Below, piece after piece: positions 44,982 to 53,929 of a stretch of DNA of 64,000 nucleotides. Below the pieces are notes generated by a model that was not told the origin of the DNA, ran no database searches, and was given only the letters and a program-made list of their open reading frames with translations. Origin of the DNA: Rossellomorea aquimaris (lineage in GTDB: Bacteria; Bacillota; Bacilli; Bacillales; Bacillaceae_B); assembly GCF_020172085.1 (NCBI RefSeq), contig NZ_JAIVAT010000003.1, positions 682,001-746,000 on the forward strand, in the 5' to 3' direction. Each line of letters starts with the position of its first letter. Position 1 is the stretch's first letter. A program made the translations under genes and the position numbers.

Positions 44982-45104
44982 TGTCCAGCTCCGGGGCTTA
45001 GAGGCTCGAGGTCATAAGTCAAACCATCCAAAAAGGCAAAAAACGCCTTTCCGGATGGTTCGTCTTATGCTTGTCGCCTCTGATCAAAGCCCCTCCGCTT
45101 TTCT
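44982..45104 (+). repeat. structured intergenic repeat, copy C
   Basis: Pairs: GGGGCTT (44993-44999) with AAGCCCC (45087-45093); AGAGGC (45000-45005) with GCCTCT (45076-45081); CATAAG (45013-45018) with CTTATG (45064-45069); AACCATCC (45022-45029) with GGATGGTT (45053-45060); AAAGGC (45032-45037) with GCCTTT (45045-45050). About 90 bases upstream of nusB. Confidence 0.92.
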
Positions 45105-45204
45105 GTCAGAATATTGATTTTTTTACATTGACGTGCGTATTGCCCTTGGTTTGTGCTATTATCAAAGGTATGAAAATTGATGGAGTAAAAGGAGTAATTA
45201 TAAG

Positions 45205-45591
45205 ATGAAGAGAAGAGTTGCCCGTGAAAAGGCCTTACAGGCGTTATTTCAAATAGATATGAGTGGGATTGAGCCGGATGTAGCGTTAACGAATGTGTTG
45301 GAAGAAGAGGAGCAGTTGGATGTCTATCTAGAACAGCTCGTTCTGGGATTCATTGAAAATCAGGAGCGTATCGACGGACATATCCGTGAAAACCTTGAGA
45401 AATGGTCATTTGACCGTTTAGCGAAAGTGGATCGCAATATTTTGCGTATGGGGGTTTACGAGCTTCTGTTTGTAGACGATGTTCCGGATAAAGTCGTCAT
45501 TAATGAAGCGGTTGAAATTGCCAAGGTCTTTGGCGATGATCAGTCCAGTAAATTTATCAATGGTGTTCTTTCAAAGGTAAGTCAATCTTAA
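45205..45591 (+). CDS. nusB: transcription antitermination factor NusB
   Basis: NusB with NusE binds boxA RNA in rRNA antitermination. The all-helical 128-residue protein begins MKRRVAREKALQALFQIDMS and includes the family block KVDRNILRMGVYELLF. It starts the nusB-folD-xseAB-ispA gene string. The ribosome site is AAAAGGAG. Confidence 0.96.
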   Translation: MKRRVAREKALQALFQIDMSGIEPDVALTNVLEEEEQLDVYLEQLVLGFIENQERIDGHIRENLEKWSFDRLAKVDRNILRMGVYELLFVDDVPDKVVINEAVEIAKVFGDDQSSKFINGVLSKVSQS

Positions 45592-45612
45592 CAATGTTAG
45601 GGGACGAGTGAA

Positions 45613-46479
45613 ATGTCAGCTTCCATCATTGATGGCAAACTCATTGCAGAACATTATCGGCAACAATTAAAGGGTCAGATTGAACAGTTGAAACACCAAA
45701 ATGTCACTCCAGGCTTGGCTGTTGTCCTTGTCGGGGATAATCATGCCTCTCATTCCTATGTGAAAATGAAGAGAAAGGCCTGCAGTGAGCTGGGAATCCA
45801 TTCAGAGCTTTATCCATATGAATCCAGCCTCACCCAAGAAGAACTATTAACCAAAATCAGGGAGCTGAATGAACAAGAGCATATTCATGGCATTCTTGTA
45901 CAACTTCCCCTTCCTGAGCACATCAACCCGATCACAGTGATTGAAACGATTTCACCGTCGAAGGATGTAGACGGTTTTCATCCTGTCTCCATCGGGAAGA
46001 TGGTCACAGATCAAGATACTTTCTATTCTTGTACGCCACTTGGGATCATGAAGATGCTTGAATATGAAAAGATATCGGTTGAAGGAAAGCATGTCGTGAT
46101 TTTAGGCCGCAGCAATATCGTCGGGAAGCCGGCAGGTCATTTATTCCTGAATCGAAATGCGACAGTGACGTATTGCCATTCAAAGACAGCCGATATGTCA
46201 TCTTACACGAAGCAGGCAGATATTATCGTTTCAGCAGTTGGTAAAGTTAACCTAATCGGTGCTGAAGATATTAAACCAGGCGCAGTTGTCATCGATGTAG
46301 GAATGAATCGTGATGAACAAGGTAAGCTTTGCGGGGATGTAAATTTTGCAGATGTGAAGGAAAAAGCAGGGAAAATCACACCGGTTCCTGGTGGTGTCGG
46401 ACCGATGACGATCACTATGCTACTCTATAACACCGTGAAATCTGCTGAAACGGCCGCTCAGAATCGCCAAAATGGTTAA
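45613..46479 (+). CDS. folD: methylenetetrahydrofolate dehydrogenase/cyclohydrolase
   Basis: FolD interconverts 5,10-methylene-THF and 10-formyl-THF with NADP, feeding purine and formyl-Met synthesis. The 288-residue protein has the active-site block SYVKMKRKACSELGI with the catalytic Lys, QLPLPEHI, PSKDVDGFHP, the dinucleotide-binding GRSNIVGKP, and PVPGGVGPMT. It connects with gcvT, which makes its substrate. Confidence 0.97.
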   Translation: MSASIIDGKLIAEHYRQQLKGQIEQLKHQNVTPGLAVVLVGDNHASHSYVKMKRKACSELGIHSELYPYESSLTQEELLTKIRELNEQEHIHGILVQLPLPEHINPITVIETISPSKDVDGFHPVSIGKMVTDQDTFYSCTPLGIMKMLEYEKISVEGKHVVILGRSNIVGKPAGHLFLNRNATVTYCHSKTADMSSYTKQADIIVSAVGKVNLIGAEDIKPGAVVIDVGMNRDEQGKLCGDVNFADVKEKAGKITPVPGGVGPMTITMLLYNTVKSAETAAQNRQNG

Positions 46480-46507
46480 ATAATAGTACAATATAAGATA
46501 CAAATGA

Positions 46508-46540
46508 GGGAAAGGGACAGGCTAATCGCTGGTCCCTTTC
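46508..46540 (+). other. hairpin between folD and xseA
   Basis: GGAAAGGGAC and GTCCCTTTCC form a ten-base stem around a 12-base loop, without a T run. It may be an RNA-stabilising or weak termination element within the operon. Confidence 0.45.
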
Positions 46541-46593
46541 CGTCTTCTTACATAAAAAATTAGAACATGAACGGAACAAAGGAGTCAGTGAGC

Positions 46594-47961
46594 ATGGAAC
46601 TCGATCAATCACGTTATTTAACGGTACAAGCTCTGACAAAATACATAAAACGAAAATTCGATAGGGATCCCCACTTGTCCAACCTGTTTGTGCGAGGGGA
46701 AATTTCCAACTTTAAAAGGCATTCAAGCGGTCATATGTATTTCACCTTGAAAGATGAAAAGGCCCGCATTTTATCTGTGATGTTTTCAAGCCATAACCAA
46801 TCCTTGAAGTTCAGACCTGAAAACGGAATGAATGTATTGATCCGTGGAGATATCTCTGTATATGAATCAGGTGGACAATATCAGATTTATGTGAAAGAAA
46901 TGCAACCTGATGGGATAGGTGAATTGTATCTTGCATATGAACAGCTAAAGGAGAAGCTTGAAAAAGCGGGTTACTTTGATCAAAGTCGCAAACGGATGAT
47001 CCCTAAATTTCCGAAGCGGATAGCCGTTGTCACTTCTCCAACGGGTGCTGCAATACGGGATATCATTACAACAATCAAACGGCGTTTTCCGATTGGTGAA
47101 ATTCTTGTATTTCCCGCTCTGGTCCAAGGTGATCAGGCGGCGGCATCGATTGCCGGGGCAATGAGTAAGGCAAACGGTGTTGGGGATATTGACGTGATGA
47201 TCATCGGCCGAGGTGGCGGATCGATAGAAGAATTGTGGGCGTTTAACGAAGAAATTGTGGCAAAGGCCATCGTCGAATCAGACATTCCTGTCATATCAGC
47301 TGTCGGTCACGAAACGGATTTTACAATCGCCGATTTTGTAGCGGATCTTCGTGCACCGACTCCAACGGCTGCCGGGGAACTAGCAGTACCACATATTGAT
47401 GATTTATTGGAAAGAATCATGAATCGTAAACTACGCCTTATTAAGTCTTTTAAATCCAAACTGCAAACGGAAAGAAATCGATTGAACGGTTTAACAAAAT
47501 CGTATGCGTTAAGAAATCCACGAACACTTTATCAGCAGAAGATCGAGACCGTCGACCGGTTGACGGATCAGCTTCAAAGAAACATCAGTCTTCATGTGAA
47601 GGGGAACAGGGATCAATTAAGCGGGTTTCATTCGAGGCTGCAGCGCGTTCATCCATCACAGATCATCAAGGTGCAGAATGAACGGGTCCAGTTCATGCAA
47701 ACACGGTTGGAAAAGCAATTTAAACAAGTGCTGAAGGAAAAGAATCATCGATTTAGTTCAGCCCTCTCTACTCTACATGCCCTAAGCCCTTTGAAAATCA
47801 TGGACAGGGGATATAGTTTAGTTTATCAGGATGAAGGTCAATTGATTAAATCATCGAGACAAGTTAAAACAGGCGATCGCCTGGAGATCAATGTAAGAGA
47901 TGGAAAAATACATTGCGAAGTGGAATCTGTCGAGGAGCGTGAGGAAAATGGCAAAGCCTAA
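46594..47961 (+). CDS. xseA: exodeoxyribonuclease VII large subunit
   Basis: XseA is the catalytic subunit of a single-strand-specific exonuclease. The 455-residue protein starts at ATG 46594 (AAAGGAG upstream). The N-terminal OB fold (about residues 5-100) contains VRGEISNFKRHSSGHMYF. The catalytic part includes SPTGAAIRDI and IIGRGGGSIEELWAFN, then a helical region and a short C-terminal domain (DRGYSLV). It overlaps xseB by 14 bases. Confidence 0.97.
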   Translation: MELDQSRYLTVQALTKYIKRKFDRDPHLSNLFVRGEISNFKRHSSGHMYFTLKDEKARILSVMFSSHNQSLKFRPENGMNVLIRGDISVYESGGQYQIYVKEMQPDGIGELYLAYEQLKEKLEKAGYFDQSRKRMIPKFPKRIAVVTSPTGAAIRDIITTIKRRFPIGEILVFPALVQGDQAAASIAGAMSKANGVGDIDVMIIGRGGGSIEELWAFNEEIVAKAIVESDIPVISAVGHETDFTIADFVADLRAPTPTAAGELAVPHIDDLLERIMNRKLRLIKSFKSKLQTERNRLNGLTKSYALRNPRTLYQQKIETVDRLTDQLQRNISLHVKGNRDQLSGFHSRLQRVHPSQIIKVQNERVQFMQTRLEKQFKQVLKEKNHRFSSALSTLHALSPLKIMDRGYSLVYQDEGQLIKSSRQVKTGDRLEINVRDGKIHCEVESVEEREENGKA

Positions 47962-48181
47962 AGAAGAGCAATCATTTGAAACAGCTATGGAACAATTGGA
48001 AGAAATCGTGGAGAAGTTGGAAGAAGGGGAAGTTCCTTTAGAAAAGGCACTGGAATTTTATCAAAAAGGAATGGACCTTTCAAAATACTGTCATGATACG
48101 TTGCAGAAAGCAGAAAATCAATTAACGAAAATGATGACAGATGAAGGGGAAAAATCCTTTGATCTTGATGAGGAGGAATAA
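47948..48181 (+). CDS. xseB: exodeoxyribonuclease VII small subunit
   Basis: This 77-residue helical-hairpin subunit binds the XseA helical region. The family block SFETAMEQLEEIVEKLEEGE is present. ATG 47948, with GTGAGGAAA before it, overlaps the end of xseA. ispA follows after three bases. Confidence 0.95.
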   Translation: MAKPKEEQSFETAMEQLEEIVEKLEEGEVPLEKALEFYQKGMDLSKYCHDTLQKAENQLTKMMTDEGEKSFDLDEEE

Positions 48182-48184
48182 TCA

Positions 48185-49075
48185 GTGAACCCTCCGATTA
48201 CATTAAAGCAGTTTCAACAAGAACATGGAGAATGGATGACCAATCATATGGCCGAAACGGTGTCGGGCCTTTCGATGCCGGGAGTTTTAAAAGAAGCGAT
48301 GGTGTATTCCTTACAGGCAGGTGGGAAAAGGATTCGGCCGATCCTTCTATTAGCAGTGATAAAGGCCTTTGATCATAACACGATGCTGGGACTGAATACT
48401 GCCGCTGCCCTTGAAATGATACATACCTATTCGCTGATCCATGATGATCTTCCCTCCATGGATGATGACGACTTAAGGAGAGGGAAACCAACCAATCACA
48501 AGATATATGGGGAAGCCGTCGCGATTTTAGCAGGTGACGGTTTGCTGACTTATAGCTTTCAGCTCATAGCTGAAGATGATGGGTTACCAAGTGATATAAA
48601 GGTAAAGCTGATCGCCCTTCTCGCTAAATGTGCCGGTCCGGAAGGCATGGTCGGCGGTCAAGTCGCCGACATTGAAGGGGAAAACAAGCAATTAACTGTT
48701 CAAGAACTGGAAAACGTCCACGTTCACAAAACTGGGAAGTTACTCACATTCAGTGTCTTGGCCGGGGGGATCATTTCCGGGGCTTCGCAGAAGGAACTCG
48801 AGCTCCTTGAACGATTCTCTCATCATATCGGCCTCGCCTTTCAAATCCAGGATGACATATTGGATATTGAAGGACTGGAAGAAATGATTGGTAAACCTGT
48901 TGGTAGTGATGAATCGAAACATAAGAGTACCTACCCGAGTCTCCTGACGATGAAAGGGGCAAAGGATAAGCTTCAATACCATTTGGACGAAGCGCTGACG
49001 GCACTCGACAAACTGCCGGTTAATACAAGTCTTCTGGCAGAAATTGCCCAATTAATTGTTACCAGGAATCATTGA
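48185..49075 (+). CDS. ispA: farnesyl diphosphate synthase
   Basis: IspA condenses dimethylallyl and isopentenyl diphosphates to farnesyl diphosphate, precursor of undecaprenol and menaquinone chains. The 296-residue protein has the two Asp-rich motifs (DDLPSMDDDDLRRG and DDILD) and GGKRIRP. The start is GTG 48185. Downstream is the OLE RNA, then oapA and dxs, so isoprenoid genes bracket the RNA. Confidence 0.95.
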   Translation: MNPPITLKQFQQEHGEWMTNHMAETVSGLSMPGVLKEAMVYSLQAGGKRIRPILLLAVIKAFDHNTMLGLNTAAALEMIHTYSLIHDDLPSMDDDDLRRGKPTNHKIYGEAVAILAGDGLLTYSFQLIAEDDGLPSDIKVKLIALLAKCAGPEGMVGGQVADIEGENKQLTVQELENVHVHKTGKLLTFSVLAGGIISGASQKELELLERFSHHIGLAFQIQDDILDIEGLEEMIGKPVGSDESKHKSTYPSLLTMKGAKDKLQYHLDEALTALDKLPVNTSLLAEIAQLIVTRNH

Positions 49076-49088
49076 AGCCAATCTATAT

Positions 49089-49118
49089 TTGAGCAAAAGA
49101 TTTAACATATGGTATAAT
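49089..49118 (+). promoter_or_regulatory. sigma-A promoter for OLE RNA
   Basis: TTGAGC (49089-49094) and perfect TATAAT (49113-49118) are 18 bases apart, just before the RNA. Transcription would start near 49125. Confidence 0.65.
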
Positions 49119-49135
49119 ACGTTTAGAATAAATTT

Positions 49136-49702
49136 TGGGGTGGTGCAGTATTCTAGTCAGTCCACCAATCCTGAAGGTGGGCCTAAAAATCCACTAAAGG
49201 GCACATCGATGAAGTTCCTGGAATTGGCTTGAGGCGCCCAGCTTTGGGTCATATCTGGGAGTAAGGCTTGAGGGCGATCCACAATGGCATGTGGGCGTTG
49301 ACCCGCGAGCCGCGGAGGCTTTGTTTCTTATGCTGGCATCAAAGCATGTGCTATAAGAACAAAGTATGAACCTGCGATGTGATGATTCACTAGCAGCGTA
49401 GCCTGCCTTGAGTGAAGAGTGAGGGGATTATGGTTACAGGGTACACATCAGTTGGCCATTGATATGTGCTTTTTCGCCCATATGAAATCCTCTTTGCAAA
49501 AGAGGCTAAGGATTGCGTTAAGGACTGTTGAGGAAAACTCCTAGACTGTTCATATTCGGACATATAAAGAGGATTATAGTGCGGACTAAGTGGTAATCCA
49601 GTCTAGCTTGTGGTGACGCGGCTAAGTCGGGTTTAATGGGAAACCGCCGGTATGGCAACATCCGGTACCTGATTGGGAAAACCTACTGGACCTAAGCTGC
49701 AA
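49136..49702 (+). ncRNA. ole: OLE RNA (ornate large extremophilic RNA)
   Basis: This 560-base noncoding stretch lies between ispA and a DUF1047 (OapA) gene, the classic OLE setting. It has no long frame but many strong pairings: CTTTGTTTCTTAT (49319-49331) with ATAAGAACAAAG (49353-49364), ACACATCA with TGATATGT, and a GC-rich 3' end with the GTGACGCGGCTAAGTCGGG and GGTATGGCAACATCC segments I associate with the OLE 3' domain. OLE RNA is known to form a membrane complex with OapA and to aid tolerance of cold, alcohol and magnesium stress in Halalkalibacterium halodurans. The ends are estimated. Confidence 0.9.
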
Positions 49703-49779
49703 TTTTTACTTTTTATATGACCCCCTAATTACATATAAACAAACTATTTACACAGTAGAAACGGTGTGTTTAAACGATA

Positions 49780-50409
49780 ATGAATGAAACGATGAAAAAC
49801 TCAATAAAGTGGAGTGTCAGCATTGCCGTTATCACATTTGTGTTAGCGGCTATTTTTTCAGTTACATCAAATATGGTTTTAAATGGGGTTGCGTGGGTAA
49901 CCGGTCTCGTGGTCGTGTTGATCATCGTCTTTATTGGGATCTTTTTTGATATGCTGGGAATCGCTGCAACAGCGGCTGATGAAACACCCTTTCATGCCAT
50001 GGCGGCAAAAAAAGTGTACGGGGCCAAATATTCCATAAAAATAGTACGGAACGCTGATCGCTTCGCGAGCTTCTGTAATGATGTGATCGGTGATATTTCA
50101 GGGATCATAAGTGGAACGGCATCGGCCATTGTCCTGGTTCAACTGGCCCTTTCATTTCACCTTGAAGGCGGATCTCTAAGGGAATATATCGTTAGTGTCA
50201 CGTTAACGAGCATCATCGCATCTTTGACAGTTGGAGGCAAAGCACTTGGAAAAACGTTTGCTATCACCTATTCTAAGGATATAATATTTAGAGTTGGTAA
50301 AGTTCTACAATTCCTTGAAGATCGATTCCATATTGTCATAATAAAAGATAAAAAAGACAAAAAAGATAAGAAGAAAAAGGGATATAAGCGTGAGAAACAA
50401 AATATTTAG
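49780..50409 (+). CDS. oapA: OLE-associated membrane protein OapA (DUF1047)
   Basis: OapA binds OLE RNA and anchors it at the membrane. The 209-residue protein has four hydrophobic segments (about residues 10-32, 37-58, 105-125 and 138-155), the conserved stretch FDMLGIAATAADETPFHAMA, and a very basic C-terminus (KDKKDKKDKKKKGYKREK) suited to RNA contact. It sits directly after the RNA gene. The start ATG 49780 lacks a strong ribosome site; ATG 49792 is possible. dxs starts 21 bases after its stop. Confidence 0.92.
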   Translation: MNETMKNSIKWSVSIAVITFVLAAIFSVTSNMVLNGVAWVTGLVVVLIIVFIGIFFDMLGIAATAADETPFHAMAAKKVYGAKYSIKIVRNADRFASFCNDVIGDISGIISGTASAIVLVQLALSFHLEGGSLREYIVSVTLTSIIASLTVGGKALGKTFAITYSKDIIFRVGKVLQFLEDRFHIVIIKDKKDKKDKKKKGYKREKQNI

Positions 50410-50430
50410 TGATGAAAGTGAGTGGACCCC

Positions 50431-52323
50431 ATGGATTTATTGTCAATAAAGGAGCCTTCTTTTTTAAAAAGCATGTCAAATGAACAATTGGAAGAGCTCA
50501 GCCAGGAGATTCGCCAATTCTTAATCAAGAATTTATCCAAAACCGGCGGTCATATTGGTCCAAATTTAGGGGTGGTCGAATTAACCGTTGCCCTTCATAA
50601 ACATTTTAATAGTCCAAAAGATAAAATCCTTTGGGATGTAGGTCACCAATCGTATGTCCATAAAATTCTGACCGGCAGAGCTTGTCAATTTGATACTCTT
50701 CGTCAATATAAGGGATTATGCGGCTTTCCCAAGCGAAACGAAAGTGAGCATGATGTTTGGGAAACCGGGCACAGCTCGACTTCGTTATCCGCAGCCATGG
50801 GTATGGCGATTGCAAGAGATGTGAAAAAAGAGGATTCCTACATCATCCCGGTAATCGGGGACGGTGCATTGACGGGTGGAATGGCCCTTGAAGCCCTTAA
50901 CCACATCGGCCATGAAAAGAAGGACATGATCGTGGTGTTAAATGATAATGAAATGTCCATCGCTCCCAATGTAGGGGCCCTACACAGTGTCCTTGGACGG
51001 TTGCGGACGGCTGGAAAATACAACTGGGTCAAGGATGAAATGGAATACATCCTTAAGCGCATCCCTGCCGTAGGAGGTAAGTTGGCCAGTACTGCGGAGC
51101 GGGTGAAAGACAGCTTAAAGTACTTGTTCGTATCGGGCATGTTCTTTGAGGAGTTAGGATTTACGTATCTTGGACCAATCGATGGTCATGATTATAATGA
51201 CTTGTCCGAAAACATCCAATATGCAAAGAAAACCAAAGGGCCCGTCCTGTTACACGTGATTACGAAAAAAGGAAAAGGGTTTCATCCGGCGGAATCTGAT
51301 AAGCAGGGGACTTGGCATGGCACAGGACCTTACAAGATCGATACAGGGGATTTAATTAAACCAGTGAATGCACCTCCTTCATGGAGCGGACTTGTCAGTG
51401 AGACGGTTCGAAAGGTTGCCCGTGAGGATGAGAGGATCGTTGCCATCACGCCGGCCATGCCGGTAGGCTCGAAGTTACTTGGATTCGCAGAAGAATTCCC
51501 GGATCGGATGTTCGATGTGGGGATTGCCGAACAGCATGCGACGACGGTTGCAGCCGGCCTTGCAACTCAGGAAATGAAGCCGTTTTTAGCTATTTACTCT
51601 ACCTTCCTGCAAAGGGCATATGATCAAGTGGTTCACGATATCTGCCGTCAGAATCTGAATGTCTTCATTGGAATTGATCGTGCCGGTTTAGTCGGGGCCG
51701 ATGGTGAAACCCATCAAGGCGTATTCGATATCGCATTTTTAAGACATTTACCTAACATGGTCATTATGATGCCAAAGGATGAAAATGAAGGTCAACATCT
51801 TGTCAATACGGCCCTTCAATACAATGATGGTCCAATCGCGTTACGTTATCCACGTGGAAATGGATATGGAGTCAAGATGGATGCGGACTTAAAAACCATC
51901 CCTATCGGCACATGGGAAGTGCTCAAGCAGGGAACGGATGCTGCAATCCTGACCTTTGGTACAACGATTCCGATGGCGATGGAAGCTGCAGCTGACCTTG
52001 AAAAGCAGGGGGTCTCGGTTCGGGTTGTAAATGCCAGGTTCATTAAACCGATGGACGAGAGCATGCTGAAGAGTATCCTTGAAGAAGAAATGCCTGTACT
52101 GACAATTGAAGAGGCTGTCCTTCAAGGTGGATTCGGAAGTGGGGTTCTTGAATTTGCACAGGAACAGGGCTTCCATGATGCGGTGATCGACCGCATCGGT
52201 ATCCCGGATTATTTCATCGAGCATGGAAGCGTGAAGGAATTATTGAATGAAATCGGCATGACCAAAGAAAATGTTGTGGATCGTATCTTAACGATCACAC
52301 CAAAAAAACAAAAAAGGGCTTAA
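50431..52323 (+). CDS. dxs: 1-deoxy-D-xylulose-5-phosphate synthase
   Basis: Dxs condenses pyruvate with glyceraldehyde 3-phosphate on thiamine diphosphate, the first step of the MEP isoprenoid pathway. The 630-residue protein has ThDP-binding [10 protein letters not shown] and [10 protein letters not shown], the catalytic His region in [14 protein letters not shown], and PIDGHD. ATG 50431 is preferred over GTG 50422. yqxC overlaps or abuts its stop. Confidence 0.96.
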   Translation: MDLLSIKEPSFLKSMSNEQLEELSQEIRQFLIKNLSKTGGHIGPNLGVVELTVALHKHFNSPKDKILWDVGHQSYVHKILTGRACQFDTLRQYKGLCGFPKRNESEHDVWETGHSSTSLSAAMGMAIARDVKKEDSYIIPVIGDGALTGGMALEALNHIGHEKKDMIVVLNDNEMSIAPNVGALHSVLGRLRTAGKYNWVKDEMEYILKRIPAVGGKLASTAERVKDSLKYLFVSGMFFEELGFTYLGPIDGHDYNDLSENIQYAKKTKGPVLLHVITKKGKGFHPAESDKQGTWHGTGPYKIDTGDLIKPVNAPPSWSGLVSETVRKVAREDERIVAITPAMPVGSKLLGFAEEFPDRMFDVGIAEQHATTVAAGLATQEMKPFLAIYSTFLQRAYDQVVHDICRQNLNVFIGIDRAGLVGADGETHQGVFDIAFLRHLPNMVIMMPKDENEGQHLVNTALQYNDGPIALRYPRGNGYGVKMDADLKTIPIGTWEVLKQGTDAAILTFGTTIPMAMEAAADLEKQGVSVRVVNARFIKPMDESMLKSILEEEMPVLTIEEAVLQGGFGSGVLEFAQEQGFHDAVIDRIGIPDYFIEHGSVKELLNEIGMTKENVVDRILTITPKKQKRA

Positions 52324-52325
52324 TG

Positions 52326-53159
52326 ATGAAAGTAAAAAAACAACGTGTAGATGTACTTCTGGTAGAAAGAGGATTAATTGAAACAAGAGAAAAAGCAAAA
52401 CGCGCTGTCATGGCGGGTCTTGTTTATTCGAATGAAATGAGATTGGACAAGCCGGGGGAAAAAGTCAGTGAAGATATCCCCCTCACAATGAAAGGGAAAG
52501 TCATCCCCTATGTGAGCCGTGGTGGCTTAAAGCTTGAGAAAGCCTTGCAGGTCTTTGATGTGGATGTAGACGGCAAAGTCATGATTGACATCGGTGCATC
52601 CACCGGTGGATTTACCGATTGTGCCCTTCAAAATGGCGCGAAGATGTCTTATGCCCTGGATGTAGGCTACAACCAATTAGCATGGAAGCTGAGACAGGAT
52701 GAGCGGGTAGTGGTCATGGAGAGAACCAACTTCCGATATGTCACCCCGGCTGATCTAGAAGGGGAAATGCCGAGCTTTGCATCCATCGATGTATCCTTCA
52801 TATCCCTTTCCTTGATATTGCCTGTCCTGAAAACACTACTTGTGCCTGGTGGAGACTGTGTCGCATTAATCAAGCCTCAGTTTGAGGCCGGGAAGGACCA
52901 GGTAGGGAAGAAAGGAATCGTTAGAGATCCTGCCGTCCACAAGATGGTCATAGAGAAAATCATGACCTTGGCGCTTAATGAAGGCTATCATATTGCCGGA
53001 TTGTCTTATTCCCCTATTACAGGCGGGGATGGGAATATTGAATTCCTTATCCATCTGAAATGGTCGGGGAATGAGGGAGAGGGAGAGTCCCTTCTCGACT
53101 ATACCCCGGATGAAGTGATTGACGAAGCGCATAATCAATTAAAAGCAAAAACGCAGTGA
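52326..53159 (+). CDS. yqxC: TlyA-family rRNA methyltransferase YqxC
   Basis: This is a putative ribose 2'-O-methyltransferase of the TlyA family (277 residues). The N-terminal S4 RNA-binding domain (QRVDVLLVERGLIETREKAK, residues about 5-65) is followed by an FtsJ-like Rossmann domain with DIGASTGGFTDC for S-adenosylmethionine. Lys in KPQFEAGKD belongs to the catalytic set. ATG 52323 directly before is an alternative. The conserved position is between dxs and argR. Confidence 0.92.
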   Translation: MKVKKQRVDVLLVERGLIETREKAKRAVMAGLVYSNEMRLDKPGEKVSEDIPLTMKGKVIPYVSRGGLKLEKALQVFDVDVDGKVMIDIGASTGGFTDCALQNGAKMSYALDVGYNQLAWKLRQDERVVVMERTNFRYVTPADLEGEMPSFASIDVSFISLSLILPVLKTLLVPGGDCVALIKPQFEAGKDQVGKKGIVRDPAVHKMVIEKIMTLALNEGYHIAGLSYSPITGGDGNIEFLIHLKWSGNEGEGESLLDYTPDEVIDEAHNQLKAKTQ

Positions 53160-53163
53160 GGAA

Positions 53164-53199
53164 TTGCCGCTCTTCGACATAGGAGGGTGGCTTTTTTTA
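53164..53199 (+). terminator. probable terminator of dxs-yqxC
   Basis: GCCGCTC and GGGTGGC pair imperfectly around a long loop, followed by seven T. Confidence 0.55.
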
Positions 53200-53215
53200 T
53201 GAAGTCAAACACTGC

Positions 53216-53313
53216 TTTTGAAAATAAAATCCTAAAATTGAAAATAAGTTAGTCTGTTTTGAAAATAAAACTCTAAATTTGAAAATAAATGGGTCAGTTT
53301 TGAAAATAAAACA
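53216..53313 (+). repeat. GAAAATAA array at 20/21-base spacing
   Basis: GAAAATAA starts at 53220, 53240, 53261, 53281 and 53302, spacings of 20, 21, 20 and 21 bases. Alternate copies are more alike (TTTTGAAAATAAAA against ATTGAAAATAA), so the true unit is about 41 bases. A further isolated GAAAATAA lies at 53368, out of phase. The spacing equals two helical turns, so the A-tracts face one side of the helix. Confidence 0.85.
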
Positions 53314-53462
53314 GCAAATTGATTCGATTACTGCATCTTAAAGCCTATCTAAATCAGGATTACTAATGAAAATAACACTCTGTGTAATCGAATAGAAGCA
53401 AATTAGGTTAAAACTTCATGAAATTGTTTCTCCGTTACGGTTAAACCTCCGCTTTTCCTAAA

Positions 53463-53584
53463 GTTCAGCCCCGGTCGCATGAGATACAAGTTCATAAGTC
53501 AATACCTTAAAAAAGGAAAAGGGGTACCTTTCCGAGTAACTCGCCTAATGCTTGTCTGGCCTACCCAATCCGCCTCCGCTTTTC
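53463..53584 (+). repeat. structured intergenic repeat, copy D (degenerate)
   Basis: It keeps the TCCGCTTTTC end, GTTCATAAGTCAA and AATGCTTGTC landmarks, and pairs such as GGTA with TACC, but most stems carry mismatches. It appears to be a decaying copy. Confidence 0.65.
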
Positions 53585-53587
53585 GAT

Positions 53588-53710
53588 TGTCCAGCTCCAG
53601 GGGCTTGGGGCTCGAGGTCATAAGTCAAGCAACCTAAAAAGGCAAAGAACGCCTTTCTGGGTTACTCGTCTTATGCTTGTCGCCCCAGTGCGAGCCCCTT
53701 CCGCTTTTCT
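53588..53710 (+). repeat. structured intergenic repeat, copy E
   Basis: Pairs: GGGGCT (53600-53605) with AGCCCC (53693-53698); TGGGGC (53606-53611) with GCCCCA (53682-53687); CATAAG with CTTATG; AACCT with GGGTT (one G-U); AAAGGC with GCCTTT. Confidence 0.92.
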
Positions 53711-53713
53711 TGA

Positions 53714-53836
53714 TGTCCAGCTCCAGGGGCTTGGGGCTCGAGGTCATAAGTCAAGCAACCCAAAAAGGCAAAGAACGCCTTTCCGGGTTACTCGTCTTAT
53801 GCTTGTCGCCCCAGTGCGAGCCCCTTCCGCTTTTCT
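53714..53836 (+). repeat. structured intergenic repeat, copy F
   Basis: Almost identical to copy E, 126 bases downstream; only two bases differ in the central hairpin (AACCC and CCGGG here). It ends about 90 bases before argR. Confidence 0.92.
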
Positions 53837-53929
53837 TTTTTATTGTACTTCGATACAAAATAGGCTAACATAAGCGTAGAGGTATATTTATACAGGCTTT
53901 AATCAAATGTAAGAGGTGTATGTTCTATG

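Noticed and set aside
44700..45110. CRISPR array
   Set aside because: Units are about 122 bases with internal palindromes, and there are no short identical repeats with unique spacers; no cas genes are nearby.
44782..45117. 111-residue Pro-rich open frame, and similar frames at 53673-53873
   Set aside because: They are translations of the structured repeats in whichever frame lacks stops; no ribosome site and the same text recurs in several frames.
49136..49702. tmRNA, RNase P RNA or 6S RNA
   Set aside because: No tRNA-like ends, tag frame or RNase P core was seen, and the ispA-DUF1047 context together with length fits OLE RNA.
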